This document shows positions 11,780-21,885 of a stretch of 64,000 bases of DNA, one piece after another. Made by a program: the position numbers and the translations under genes. The notes below the pieces were generated by a model. The model was given only the letters and a program-made list of their open reading frames with translations, was not told where the DNA came from and ran no database searches. The stretch spans positions 124,001-188,000 of the forward strand of contig NW_027168341.1 in the NCBI RefSeq assembly GCF_040954835.1, read 5' to 3'. The stretch comes from Lepisosteus oculatus. Taxonomy: Eukaryota; Chordata; Actinopteri; Semionotiformes; Lepisosteidae. How positions within the stretch are numbered: position 1 is the first letter of the stretch; every line of letters starts with the position of its first letter.

Positions 11780-12030
11780 TCACGACAGTGCTCCTCTCTG
11801 TGCTGCAAAAAATCAAACTCAGGGAATTTCTTTTGTCCTCCTTTGAATAGAAAGCCGTGTAATTCAGTGTACAGGCTTTCTCGTGCAGTTTCATGGTTCT
11901 TGTAACCCAAATCCTACACTGGCCTGAAGTGCCCCCCCATTTCACAGCATTTTTCAGCTGATTTAAAATGTACCTAAAGGAGAAGCATTATTGAAGACCA
12001 TCAATTACCAAGAGCTTTTGTCAAAGGTTT
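11780..12030. other. Conserved spacer of the Ile-SINE-Gly module
   Basis: This spacer recurs next to the Ile copies at 26216-26425 and, inverted, at 52430-52680. It holds shared blocks such as AATCAAACTCAGGGAATTTC and the end of the 5S-derived SINE. No gene is visible. It shows that the whole module, not only the tRNA genes, was duplicated. Confidence 0.6.
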
Positions 12031-12295
12031 TGGTGGTCATTTTGAATGACCACAGAGCGCTGTTTCCTCGGTTTTACATCTCATCCAAAAGACAGCGCCC
12101 TTTTACAACACAGCATCTCCGTCACTATACTGGGGCATTGGGACCCGCACAGAACTCAGGGTGAGCGCCCCCCCGCCGGCACCATTAACACCGCTTCCAG
12201 CTGGAAGCTTTGTTTTTCCCTGTAGCTCATCCTCATCCAGGTACTGACCTGGCTCACACTTGCTTAGCTTCAGTGGGTTTTCAGTTGCGAGTTGC
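12030..12295 (-). repeat. 5S rRNA-derived SINE, copy 1
   Basis: On the minus strand the head contains GAAGCTAAGCAAGTGTGAGCC followed by AGGTCAGTACCTGGATGAGG. This corresponds to the internal promoter region of 5S rRNA (GAAGCTAAGCAGG..TTAGTACTTGGATGG). The tail contains the fish-SINE-like phrase GGATGAGATGTAAAACCGAGG and ends near a CTGTGGTCATT block. Copies lie at 26430-26690 and 52180-52440, always between the Ile and Gly tRNA genes. SINE3-like is the closest name I can offer. Confidence 0.65.
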
Positions 12296-12336
12296 AAGGG
12301 GATGCAAGTGATGGAGCCGCTCGCTGCAAAAGCCAC

Positions 12337-12407
12337 TGCATTGGCTGGGAATCGAACCCGAGCCTCCCGCGTGGCAGGTGAGAATTCTACCACTGAACCA
12401 CCAATGC
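12337..12407 (-). tRNA. tRNA-Gly (GCC)
   Basis: A 71-nt minus-strand gene, 5' GCATTGGTGGTTCAGTGGTA, anticodon loop CTGCCAC (GCC), B box GGTTCGATTCC intact, acceptor GCATTGG paired with CCAATGC. It matches the vertebrate tRNA-Gly(GCC) except for small T- and D-stem changes. This is the best preserved of the three Gly copies in the Ile-SINE-Gly modules and is probably functional. Confidence 0.88.
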
Positions 12408-12620
12408 TCAGTGCCTGGGCCTTCAAAAAAGACGCTTTTTTGGTGCTCTGTGCAAAACGCGTCGACATCTGCTTCCAGCTGCAAAATGCCATTTGCGGAC
12501 GCTGAAGAACTTATTTCCAAGGCAGCGGGTACAAGCGATTGGGCGTTTTAAAACCACCAGGAACAGCAAAGAGGCGCGCTTCTTTGCTTGTGCCGAAACA
12601 CACCGACTGAAGGCGGACAA

Positions 12621-12702
12621 CGTAGTCGGCAGGATTGGAACCTGTGCGGGGAGATCCCAATGGATTTCTAGTCCATCACCTTAACCACTCAGCCACGACT
12701 AC
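12621..12702 (-). tRNA. tRNA-Ser (AGA), B box altered
   Basis: An 82-nt minus-strand gene with acceptor GTAGTCG/CGACTAC, loop CTAGAAA (anticodon AGA) and a Ser-type variable arm. The T loop is GGTTCCAATCC instead of GGTTCGAATCC, and the D-stem region has GGCTGAGTGG for GGCCGAGTGG. The B-box change is likely to lower transcription, so this may be a pseudogene in progress. It is a sister of the CGA gene at 8493, with homologous flanks. Confidence 0.8.
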
Positions 12703-13896
12703 AGCAAGCCCCACCTCCGCTGCGTTCTTGCTACAATCTTACCTGGATCGCGAGGCGCCGGCGGAAGCCTATTTCAAAGTCGTTCTCCGTTTCAAAAAAA
12801 CATTTCCAAAATACAAGCCTTGCAGACAGACACGCCTCAGAGGACTTAAGGGAGGCTTCATGTCGGAATGATAAAGTCTCCCCGTCCGGACATGAAAATG
12901 CCACTTTGTTACACACAAAAAAAGAATCAACAACAGAGAAATGCCCACAAGCATTTGAAAAGCCGCACCACGTCGCACTTGAAATAGCTCTTACATTAGT
13001 GGTAGACACAGGAATCGCCTTTTTATTTACGCTCTTACCAACGCGATGGAAAGCAAAACAAAGGAAAGCAGAGCAAAACAAAACGAACAAACGAAAACCC
13101 TCACGTCCCGCACTTGCATATAACGCTGTTACGTGCCCAAGCGGTATTGTACGTCATCCTAGCACTGCACCCCGGGTCGTACGGTATATGGGAACGAGCA
13201 CACGCCACGAATCGTCTCGAATCACTCCCTACAGCTGTAAGGCACCTTGAAGCGTGCACCCCCAACGTTCTTCTTTGCGCATCTGTGAAAGGTAAACTCT
13301 TGAGCAAACTCTGAACCAGCTCTAAGGAAACTAATCTGATTAGACGTTACTTTGACTCATCCTTTAAGGGACCCTTGTTAATTGGAGAAATCAATGATTT
13401 CGAATGAATTCTGTATGCGTTAAAAGACAGCTATACACAGAAAACATGCAGGACACTGCTCATGTTTCCCGAGCCGAAACACAGTGCGTTTTTCCAAGCC
13501 ATTTGACAAAGCCCGCCCACTGAAAACTGCAGCAGATCGTGTAAAGGCGTTCAACTTTGTAACTACTGCACGCACAGGAAGCAGAATAAATTCCTCTTTT
13601 CAAACTGTCAAAGGTTTGCTGCAGGACATCGCACAATCTCTTTTGAACGGGGACAAACGATTTCTTATGGGGCGCAGTAAGTACAGACGTTTATAAAGCT
13701 CCACTCATGCCGACGATGCAGCATGAAGAAGCGCAACCTACTGTAACGTTTGACAGACAAAAGCCGGGCGCCGCTACGAGCAATATGAAATCAAACTGAC
13801 AGCACACGGCGTTTCGCGCTGACTCAAAAGTGATCTCGACAGACGCTGTTCTCTGCATAACGCTGAAAGAGCTAAAGAGCGTTTCTGTTGAGACGT
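12703..13896. other. Array spacer with segments shared across the window
   Basis: Two blocks can be recognised. The block at about 12703-13370 is shared with 8575-9060 and with 25100-25530 and, inverted, 27400-27850. The block at about 13370-13896 (GGGACCCTTGTTAATTGG through CGCTGAAAGAGC) is shared with 18540-18870, 36490-36730 and, inverted, 50610-51000 and 41935-42085. The second block contains the site 13739-13745 (TACTGTA) that corresponds to the EnSpm insertion point at 42089/50610. No gene is visible. Confidence 0.6.
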
Positions 13897-14069
13897 AACC
13901 CATTGGTCAAAAGACGTATAATATACGTCTATTAAACGCATATCTTAGATGTCTAAATGTGGTCTACAATTCGTCTAGAATGAAATTCTAATATACGTCT
14001 AAAGTTAAACGTCAATTATACGTCTATATTTAGACGTTCATTATACATAAATGGTTGGAGTTCTATTAT

Positions 14070-14275
14070 ACGGATAAATTTAGAGGACTATTATACATAT
14101 ATGGTTGGAGTTCCGGATAACTTTAGAGGTCTATTATACGTATATGGTTAGAGGTCTATTATACGTATAACTTTAGAGGTCTATTATACGTATATGGTTA
14201 GAGGTCTATTATACGGATAACATTAGAGGTCTATTATACGTATATGGGTAGAGGTCTATTATACATCAAAGATAG
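14070..14275. repeat. Subterminal tandem repeats of the deleted EnSpm
   Basis: Repeats of the form AGAGGTCTATTATACGTATA alternate with TATGGTTAGAGG or AACTTTAGAGG spacers. They match the array at 50110-50500 near the right end of the full EnSpm. Arrays of short subterminal motifs are typical transposase-binding regions of CACTA elements; binding here is inferred. Confidence 0.7.
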
Positions 14276-15224
14276 ATTTTATAGGTGTAGAAACAAGTAA
14301 AACAAGCCAATGATTAGGTTTAGAAATGTATTCTGAAAATACACATTCACACCTGAAACATATGTATTTCAAATTATACATTGTATAAAATCAATCAACA
14401 ATCAACATATGGGCAATAATCATAAAAACACAACTAGTCTTAAACTTCAGCTACAAATTCTGGTAACATGGCAATATACAGTATAGTAATGACAAACACA
14501 AAACTAATTACATTAACACACTAACTCAAAACCACATTTTGATTCAAATATACATTTTAAAATGTACAACTTCTATATTTCCAAGAAAAAAATATTACAT
14601 AAAATATAAAATATTACAATGGAAGTTAAGACGATTTTTGTCCACTATTTGCAAACCCTGTCTAATTGTCCTAACAGTTAGAACCAAAAACCTATTATTT
14701 TCAGAGTCCAGATCTCTTGGCCCCCTGCCTTGCATATGCATTCTTCAAGTAACACATTGCGTGCTCCTTTATTTCTTTTTCTGTTGATGTAGGGTGGGAC
14801 TTCAGCACCGCAGCTAGGAGAAAATTATATAATATTACTTCCCAAATAAATGATGATTAATATCTTCTTTAGTATAATCTAAAAAATGAACGGTTTACTA
14901 AGCTCAAAGCTGAAATAAATGTATAAAATTTGGCTTGCATCATAGCAGTTGAGCAATAAAGTCTGTCCTAATTAAAGAGTACCCAAAGTTTGAAAGTACA
15001 ACATAGAATAAGAATAAGAGAAACGGCAAAACGATTTTGTGTCATCACTCCCCCCTCAGAATTTCAGACGCCCCCCTACAGATTTTTCCTCGGGCACCGC
15101 GCACTGATGGGGGACTTTTGTCAAGAAAATAAAAATAGAAACTCTATAGGCACTCAAACATTTTACTGTTTTTTTTCAGGCAGGTGGCAAGACCCCCTCA
15201 GCAAAACCCTTGTATGCCAAGCTG

Positions 15225-15770
15225 TGGGCATTGATTCGTCGAATATACGTATATTTACGGCGAAATTACGGCTATACGTATATATACGTCGCCTCGACGT
15301 ATAATCAACGTCGAATTGCAACCGTAAAATGACGACATGAATAAAAGCATATATAACGTCGAAAAAACATCTAACACAGTGCCTGAGGCTTTTTACTGTA
15401 TGTATCGTGTGTGCCGCAACTAGGAGTATACGGCACTCTGCACAGTGTACGAAGTAAATTATTTTCGCAGTAATTAATTTATTATATTTACTATATTTAT
15501 TATACACGTGTAAATTAATTGCTGCAAAAATAATTTACTTTGTACACTGTGCAGAGTGCCGTATACTCCTAGTTGCGGCACACACGATACATACAGTAAA
15601 AAGCCTCGGGCACTGTGTTAGATGTGTTTTCAACGTTATATATGCGTTTGTTAATGTCGTCAATTTTACGGTTGCAATTCGACGTTGATTATACTTCGAG
15701 GCGACGTATATATACGTATAGCCGTAATTTCACCGTAAATATACGTATATTCGACGAATCAATGCCCACT
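15225..15770. repeat. Long near-perfect palindrome, EnSpm left end
   Basis: Two arms of about 265 bp face each other around 15490. The left arm begins TGGGCATTGATTCGTCGAAT and the right arm ends with its complement, ATTCGACGAATCAATGCCCA. A few mismatches are visible (for example GGCACTGTG versus its partner). The inverted copy of this structure is at 42095-42640. It could form a long hairpin and may be a foldback element lodged in the EnSpm end, or part of the end itself. Confidence 0.8.
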
Positions 15771-15837
15771 GGGAACAAGCTCGCTTCTTTCTACCATGAT
15801 GTCACCATGACCAAATCTGTCTTTAAACACCTTGCTC

Positions 15838-15981
15838 AGTCTCTAACGAGACTGTCAAAAATTGCTTTCGCCGATTGTATTGCAAACCGGCGGAAGCGGG
15901 GTATTGGGAAAAGTTTTCAACTAGCAATAATCCCGCCTCGGCTAAACCTCACAGGCTACGATACTGCCACTGCGCAAAGCT
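15838..15981 (-). ncRNA. RNU4: U4 snRNA, best preserved copy
   Basis: On the minus strand the sequence starts AGCTTTGCGCAGTGGCAGTA and includes GTTGAAAACTTTTCCCAATACCC, a central region, the Sm site GCAATTTTTGACAG and the terminal CAGTCTCGTTAGAGACTG stem-loop. It is about 144 nt, the usual U4 length. The 5' stem-loop and U6-pairing regions are intact. The 150 bp upstream (15982-16130) is shared with the other two U4 copies and should hold the snRNA promoter. U4 pairs with U6 in the spliceosomal tri-snRNP. Probably functional. Confidence 0.88.
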
Positions 15982-16578
15982 GACGGTTGCCAGGCAACCG
16001 CGGGGATCCTATGGAAATCGTTATCAATCGTCTCATGGCATGTCGTTGCTATAACGCTTCATATTTGTCGTCTTCTTCTAGCTTGAGGTTTTGAAGAATT
16101 TCATGACAGACAAGGGCTCCGTTGGGAACAAAGAAACCCGTTGATTCTTTTCAGCAGCAGAAATACAACCCTTTAAATACAAGATGACAGAACAATGACG
16201 AAGGGCATGCCGGGAGGAACTCATGCACTACAGAGGAAAGGGGGCGGGCACATACAGTTCACATTCAAGCCACAAGTACTCTTCTCGGATGTTGCACAAA
16301 CAAATCCTAACGTCTTGAAAGCATTGCGGCATGTTTGTGTCCCACTTCCCGTGGCTGCAGGATGACTGACATGAACGGACAAACACAATCTGTGGCGTTT
16401 AGCGTGACATAGTCTTGCAGGCATCGTGCTGTCTCACTGCAATACTATACCGCTGGAGGAAACAGTCCATCTGGCCATGAAACTCATTTGAACGTCTAGC
16501 TACAGCAACTAACAATATCATGATTTATTCAGGATGTGTGGAATCAGCACGTCCCGGAGACAGCTTCCGAAATCGTGA
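15982..16578. promoter_or_regulatory. U4 upstream region and shared spacer
   Basis: The first 150 bp upstream of the U4 start (GGTTGCCAGGCAACCGCGGG, ATCGTTATCAATCG, AACGCTTCATATTTG) is conserved in front of the U4 genes at 41730 and 51731, as expected for the proximal and distal snRNA promoter elements. GTTGCCAGGCAAC is an X-box-like palindrome. The remainder (16130-16578), including CACAATCTGTGGCGTTTAGCG, is shared with 27130-27370, 35940-36150 and 51220-51600. No gene is visible in that part. Confidence 0.5.
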
Positions 16579-16593
16579 GCATTCTCTGGTGGT

Positions 16594-18188
16594 AGGGGCG
16601 TTCAAGATGGCGCTCAGGTGGGAGGTAAAGTTTAGTGGTTGAGGATTTTTTTTGAGTTTTTCATGACCTGAATGTTAATTTTTGCTTTTTTTGACAACAG
16701 AAAAATAAGGACTTAACACTACTTGTTTAAACTTCAGTTATAATTGAAAGAAAAAAAAACGATTTTTTTTAGGTTTAAGAATTTCGATATGAGTAACACT
16801 GGGAAAAGAAAAGAGAGTGCTGGGTCTTCGAAGGAGAAGTCTAAGAAACCTCAATCGTATATGTATAGCACTACAAGAAAATTGATGGCAACTAAAGGGA
16901 AAAGTGAAGCAGCTGGAGGGGACGTGGAAAGAGTGCTTGAGATGCGCTCGTACGCGAGCGTTCGCAGCCCAAGTGAGACTCAGCTGCCAGAGGAAGAGCC
17001 GGAGTCCCTGCCCAGCACACCTGTGAAAACCCCGGCAGCCAAGAGAGGAAGGGGCGACCTGACGCTGGAGGAGCTCCAGACCAACATCTTCAACATGATG
17101 GCACAGAGCATGGGTGAGCTGAAGGAAGTGATTTGATCTAATACAGTCGCAATCGAAAGTCTTAAAAAGTCCATGGACTGTGTGTTTAAAGAGGTTGAAG
17201 ACTTAAAGAGTGAAGTAAAAGTTCTTAAACAAGTAAATACCAAACAAGAAAAGCATATTAAAGAACTTGAATTGAAAGTGAACGATGTAGATAGATACCG
17301 TCGATGATGGAATTTAAAATTATTTGGAGTTAAAGAGGAACGTGATAAGGACCTTGTTGCAACAGTGAAGGGTATCTGTAAAAGGACCCTGCCGGACCAG
17401 GAGGACGTAATATCGGCCATTGACTTTGTTCACAGGCTTGGGAGAGCGAACATGTCTGGGCAAGTGCACCCCAGATCGATTATAATACAGTTCACCAAGA
17501 GGACGGCGAGGGACATGCTGTGGCGAGCGGCGAGGGGGAATGAGTATTTGAATGGGAACAAACTGAGGTTTGCAGAGGACCTGTCTGCCGCGGACAGGAG
17601 TACCAGGAACCAGCTGTGGCCCCAGGTTGAAGCTGCCAGAAGAGAGGGGAGGAGAGCCTACTTTGTGGGAGCGAGGGCCTTTGTGGACGGGAAGGAGATT
17701 TGCTCCCAGTGACTGCTCAGTTAATGATTATGTTTGGTTATATTTGTTATACCAGTATATACTAGTGTTTCTTTAGTGTTAGTTTGGAATGGTGTAGTTA
17801 AGTGTTAAGGACTGTTATAGTTCTGGTTCTTTGAAAAACTCAATAGTTTAGACAGTCTTAGAGTTAGTTATTTGCTTTTGTGTATGTCTTTTTCATGAAT
17901 GCCAGAGGTACTCGAAATGTTGTTAAAAGAAAAACTGTGTGCTGAGTTTTATTTTTTACAGGAAACGCATGCATGTTGAAACTAAAGTTTATAAATAATT
18001 GAGAAATATTAAAGCAAGGAAAATATGATACGTGTAAAATATACAATTTGATCACATAATTACTTAATTACCTCTGGTAGTTAAATGCTTTTTTCTGCTG
18101 CGTTTTTTTTCTCTCGTACATGACTCTGATCCTCTTGTTGTATTTGTATTTGTAAATTCTATGTTTAATAAAAAAAAAAATTAAAAAA
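16594..18188 (+). mobile_element. ORF1-only L1 (HAL1-like) with target duplications
   Basis: Starts with an L1-type 5' end (AGGGGCGTTCAAGATGGCGC), carries a single ORF1 and ends in an A-rich tail (AATAAAAAAAAAAATTAAAAAAA). A 15-bp duplication GCATTCTCTGGTGGT flanks it at 16579-16593 and 18190-18204. The 5' end therefore looks full length, yet there is no ORF2: only about 475 bp of 3' UTR follows ORF1. This layout matches the half-L1 (HAL1) type known from mammals. It lies between a U4 flank and tRNA-Gly(TCC). Confidence 0.8.
16789..17712 (+). pseudogene. L1 ORF1p-like coding region with two TGA stops
   Basis: A 308-codon frame starting MSNTGKRKESAGSSKEKSKK. It has a basic/disordered N terminus, a coiled coil at about residues 117-170 (leucine-rich KSMDCVFKEVEDLKSEVKVLK), an RRM-like part beginning WNLKLFGVKEE at about 174, and a C-terminal domain with RTARDMLWRAARG. 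This is the standard ORF1p (transposase 22) order. Two in-frame TGA codons interrupt it at 17134 and 17305; both look like CGA to TGA CpG decay. The reading frame is otherwise preserved, so the copy is fairly young. Confidence 0.8.
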
Positions 18189-18228
18189 AGCATTCTCTGG
18201 TGGTGTCCCGCAGGCTTCCTGTGGGTGT

Positions 18229-18300
18229 GCGTTGGTGGTATAGTGGTGAGCATAGCTGCCTTCCAAGCAGTTGAGCCGGGTTCGATTCCCGGCAAACGCA
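18229..18300 (+). tRNA. tRNA-Gly (TCC)
   Basis: A 72-nt plus-strand gene, GCGTTGGTGGTATAGTGGTG at the 5' end, anticodon loop CTTCCAA (TCC), intact B box GGTTCGATTCC. The acceptor is GCGTTGG/CAAACGC, with one mismatch at the last pair that is absent from the 36180 copy. Probably transcribed; slightly degraded. It follows the ORF1-only L1. Confidence 0.85.
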
Positions 18301-18985
18301 GTGGCGAATGTTTCCAAATGCTGTCATGAGCCTTGGATTGTGACTAGCAAAGCGAAGCCTTTTGAAAGAGCTAAAGCACTGAAAAACGGAATTGAGGGAG
18401 AATCTTACAGGGGATTCTGAGCGGTGTCTGCATACACGCAGTCCGATACGGGTGCTGAAAGCTTGAGCTACTCTCAATGTCATGCTGGCTTTCCCCGGAG
18501 TAAATCTGTTACATTGAAAGAATGCTTCTCGCAGGTTCAAAAAGGGACCCTTGTTAATTGGAGAAATCAATGATTTCGAATGAATTCTGTATGCGTTAAA
18601 AGACAGCTATACACAGAAAACATGCAGGACACTGCTCATGATGTTTCCCGAGCCGAAACACAGTGCGTTTTTTCAAGCCATCTGACAAAGCCCGCCCACT
18701 GAAAACTGCAGCAGATCGTGTAAAGACATTCAACTTTGTAACTACTGCACGCACAGGAAGCAGAATAAATTCCTCTTTTCAAACTGTCAAAGGTTTGCTT
18801 TACGAACGCCGCAGGACATCGCACAATCTCTTTTGAACAGGAACAAACGATTTCTTATGGGGCGCAGTAAGTACTGTTACTGTCACTGCTCGATACCGAC
18901 GTTGGCCTACTATACCATGTTCAGCCACTGCTAGAAAATGTACGGCTCTAGCACCAGAGCAAACAACAGGAGGGCCGATGTCAAA
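18301..18985. other. Spacer shared with 36.25-36.73 and 50.7-51.2 kb
   Basis: Blocks such as TCATGAGCCTTGGATTGTGAC, GGGGATTCTGAGCGGTGTCTG and GACCCTTGTTAATTGGAGAA recur downstream of the Gly(TCC) gene at 36180 and, inverted, next to the U4 at 51731. It is part of the duplicated U4/Gly module. No gene is visible. Confidence 0.6.
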
Positions 18986-19011
18986 CAGGCACACGTGTCA
19001 GACATGGAGAG

Positions 19012-19093
19012 CGATGAGAATGGGATTCGAACCCATGCCTGCAGAGCACAATGGATTAGCATTCCATCACCTTAACCACTCAGCCACCTTGTC
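19012..19093 (-). tRNA. tRNA-Ser (GCT), acceptor partly mismatched
   Basis: An 82-nt minus-strand gene with GGTGGCTGAGTGGTTAAGG, loop ATGCTAA (anticodon GCT), a Ser long variable arm and B box GGTTCGAATCC. The acceptor arms GACAAGG and TCTCATC have two mismatches, and the anticodon-stem side ATGGAA differs from the usual ATGGAC. It may be a weak gene or pseudogene. Downstream, the Ser-Thr module continues to a Thr tRNA fragment. Confidence 0.75.
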
Positions 19094-19472
19094 GACGAAA
19101 CTGGGCTGTCCGGACATGGGTTGGCGCGCTCCAGATGATCTTTTTCTTTTTTTCCCCACGTACTCGAGGGTCATTTTCCTGTTCCACATGTGATTTCAAC
19201 ATTTTCCTTGGGAGATGTCAAGCCAGCAAGCCACTGCTGTGGTTCAGTGGCCAGTGTGGAGTTCAGTGGCCCTGTTGTACACAGAAAGCACATTGAGCTC
19301 CTTGGACATGAAAAGTTCCAGATAAAAGCCATTTGTCATCCTTTCTCTTGGTGTCGATGTTGCTATTGTATGTAAAGGTGGCAACTTGCTCAGCGAGCAG
19401 GCGGAGCACACACCGAATGCAGATGTGTCTGAGTGGTGTGTCCAAGTGGCTGCAAAAGGACAACACTCCTGG

Positions 19473-19522
19473 GGCGCCGTGGCTTAGTTGGTTAAAGCGC
19501 CTGTCTAGTAAACAGGAGATCC
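19473..19522 (+). pseudogene. tRNA-Thr (AGT), 3' part deleted
   Basis: GGCGCCGTGGCTTAGTTGG through the anticodon loop CTAGTAA (AGT) and AACAGGAGATCC is intact, then the sequence jumps to CCGCCTAC spacer. The T arm and 3' acceptor are missing compared with the copy at 30775. Without a B box it cannot be a functional tRNA gene. Confidence 0.8.
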
Positions 19523-20300
19523 CCGCCTACAGCTAGACTTAATTAAATGCAAGTATTCATTTCCTGTCTTTAACGCGACTTGCTTTTCTTAAAATGGATG
19601 CAACTTGCAAAACATGAAATACAAGCCTTGCTAATCAGCGCTAGCGGCTGGCAAAAAAAAGGAGTCAGCTATTTTTTTTTCTTTAACCTTAACCCTGCTA
19701 ACGGAGAAGAGTTAAACGACCGAGTCTATGCAACTTAAACGGTGCGCAAGTCGGGTTCTTAGCTGAAAGGGTGGTAAATCACGCTCACCCCAGTCCTTAA
19801 TCTTTTAAAGAGGATACAAAATTGAACCTAGTCGCCACATCACATACATCCTGTTAAATGATAAAAAGGTAACATCTATCCTCGCTCCAGAGTAAATCTC
19901 ACGTTGAGGGCATCTTTTTTTTCACTTTACCGTGAGTCGGGCTCGGCTGCACAGAGGAGAGAGCAGAGCAATGAGGTCACAGGGACAGGGGAGTCACACG
20001 CTGGCAGTTTGAATACGCGGAAGATCACTGAGGGATCCACAGTATGTGGACCCTCCGTTCGCCATCAGTCCACACTCCGGACTCTGAATCCTGCCATCCG
20101 AGTTAAGATCTCGGCGGAACCTGAGGCGCAGTTCCTTCTTAAAACGTAATCTGGTGAGCATTTCTAGAATCGCACTTGTATAGATGCAGCCTTTAATGTG
20201 TTGCTAGGTTAAAATTGATGACTTCTTGTATTTCAGTAGGCAACTGCCCTCTTGATTTTGGATTTAATTTCTTTATTACAGGGGCGCTTTTATGAAGACA
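19523..20300 (+). other. Ser-Thr module spacer with 81-codon open frame
   Basis: This spacer recurs at 30849-31626 and, inverted, 61240-61930. An ATG frame of 81 codons (19904-20149, ends QFLLKT) is open in all three copies, with scattered substitutions. It is followed three bases later by a donor-like CTGGTGAGC and then by an acceptor-like TTTCTTTATTACAG before GGGCGCTTTTATGAAG. It may be an exon of a duplicated gene or a chance frame. I do not recognise the product. Confidence 0.4.
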
Positions 20301-20795
20301 GAGTCATGTTCAGGTACTTTGCTTGATGGAGGAAGCTCATTTCGGACTCTGTGATCTGCTCACCTGGAAAGGTCTGCTGTACTACTACAAGAGAGAAGTA
20401 GGGTCTGGAAGAAGGGACAATTTTATGATGCTTTGGAAGATAGTTTTTTTTTTCTTATACTGAAAATGAAAAGTAGTTGTTTCTATATGGACTCAGTCTT
20501 TGGAATTTGTATATTTATACATTTCAGTGAACCCTCAGCCATTCCTTCTGTATTGTAATTCAATTTCTCTTTTAAAATTCCTTCCCCACTTCTAGGACCT
20601 GCAGTTGCTGAACTCCACAATGGCTTCTATTGGAAAGTTTGTGACTGAGACCATTATTTATTTAGGAGCAATGAGCAATTCTTATATAAATGCAATAAAA
20701 TCATTATGCTCAAACTATGAGAGAGAATTTTAAGGGTAATTTAAGAAATCAGTCTTAGCTTGTTTCTATACACAGATGGTATTATTTATTTTCAA

Positions 20796-20994
20796 AGGAA
20801 ACCCGCGAGGATTCCCCTGGTGTGCAAGATGTGCCTGAATACTTTTGATCAGCTTCCTGCTCACTTCAAGAGGGCGTGTATGAAGCAAGCCACGGCAGAA
20901 GAGATCAGGTGGCCTCTCAACAGGCGAGGGAGGACATGATGAATCACCTGAAGAACGGGGTCATCGTGGATTACCACAGAATAGAGATCAAAGG
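20796..20994 (+). pseudogene. Zinc-finger-like exon fragment, frameshifted
   Basis: After an acceptor-like TTTTCAAAG the sequence codes for RIPLVCKMCLNTFDQLPAHF and continues KRACMKQATAEEI: a C-x2-C...H...C finger. A one-base shift then gives QQAREDMMNHLKNGVIVDYH in another frame. It ends where the 758-bp repeat begins. Together with the exon at about 9.4 kb it may belong to one decayed multicopy gene. The family is uncertain. Confidence 0.4.
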
Positions 20995-21885
20995 ACACTT
21001 TGTGGGCTTGAAATACAAAGAAAATCATGTTCTATGGGACAAGATAAATACAAAACTTAAGCTTTTATTTTAATTAGATTTATTTATAAAGCATAAGCAA
21101 TAATTTATTACATTAATATATGTGAAAATAACATTTTAGTATCATACGTTTAGTATATTTAGTCCCTAATGCTGAAATAAATGATCATAGAACATGACAT
21201 CTAACCTTACCTGCTGTGTTTTTAATCCCTATTGCTCAATGCACGGTGAAAGCATTGCATACATATGTCTGACAATGAGGAATGGGCCCCTGAGACAGTC
21301 ATTTGCCTGTTTCACAAATGATCGTATTTTACTAGAGATTCTGTTTGGGATTCAGATGTGCATTTGGACAGCAATCCCTTTCAAGAAATGATATGTTCTG
21401 GATGAGGTCAAAGGTGCTGGAACACTGTATTTAGGATGTGTTTGCAGAGACTGTGTGTCTCCTGCTTCAACGCAGTGAGAAATAGATGTGCTCCTGTAAT
21501 TCATTGGTACATGCCCAGGGCAGTAAGCAGTCTGAGGATTTATTTCCAGACGGCATAGAGCAGTGAAGCAGTGAAGTAGTGCAACACACTGGATCATTAT
21601 ATTATTAGAATCTATTCTACTTAAATTATTACATTATACACAATTTGAGTTCATTTTAAAAAGTAAAAGGTAATGAAAGGAATGCATTTTCGTAAGAAAG
21701 ATAATACCGATATGCATGTGATAATCTTCCTTATATCATGTAGTGAGTCATTTGGACACTTTGTGGGATTGAAATACAAAGAAAATCATGTTCTATGGTA
21801 CAAGATAAATACAAAACTTAAGCTTTTATTTTAATTAGATTTGTTTATAAAGCATAAGCAATCATTTATTATATTAATATATGTG
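20995..21885 (+). repeat. 758-bp-period repeat, copy 2
   Basis: GGACACTTTGTGGG occurs at 20995 and again at about 21755, 758-760 bp apart. The order of blocks is the same as at 10494-11260. The second unit is cut at ATATATGTG by the solo LTR at 21886 and resumes at 23316. Confidence 0.75.

Larger units (their letters stand above)
13899..15773 (-). mobile_element. Internally deleted EnSpm/CACTA element
   Basis: The ends read CCCATTGGTCAAAAGACG and, at the other side, AATGCCCACTGGG, matching the termini of the full element at 42090-50609 in reverse orientation. The 13899-15000 part corresponds to the right end of the full element (last exon flank plus subterminal repeats). The 15000-15773 part corresponds to its left end, with the middle, including both genes, deleted. 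Flanking dinucleotides are AA on both sides (13897-13898 and 15774-15775). It has no coding capacity and would depend on a transposase in trans. Confidence 0.85.
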
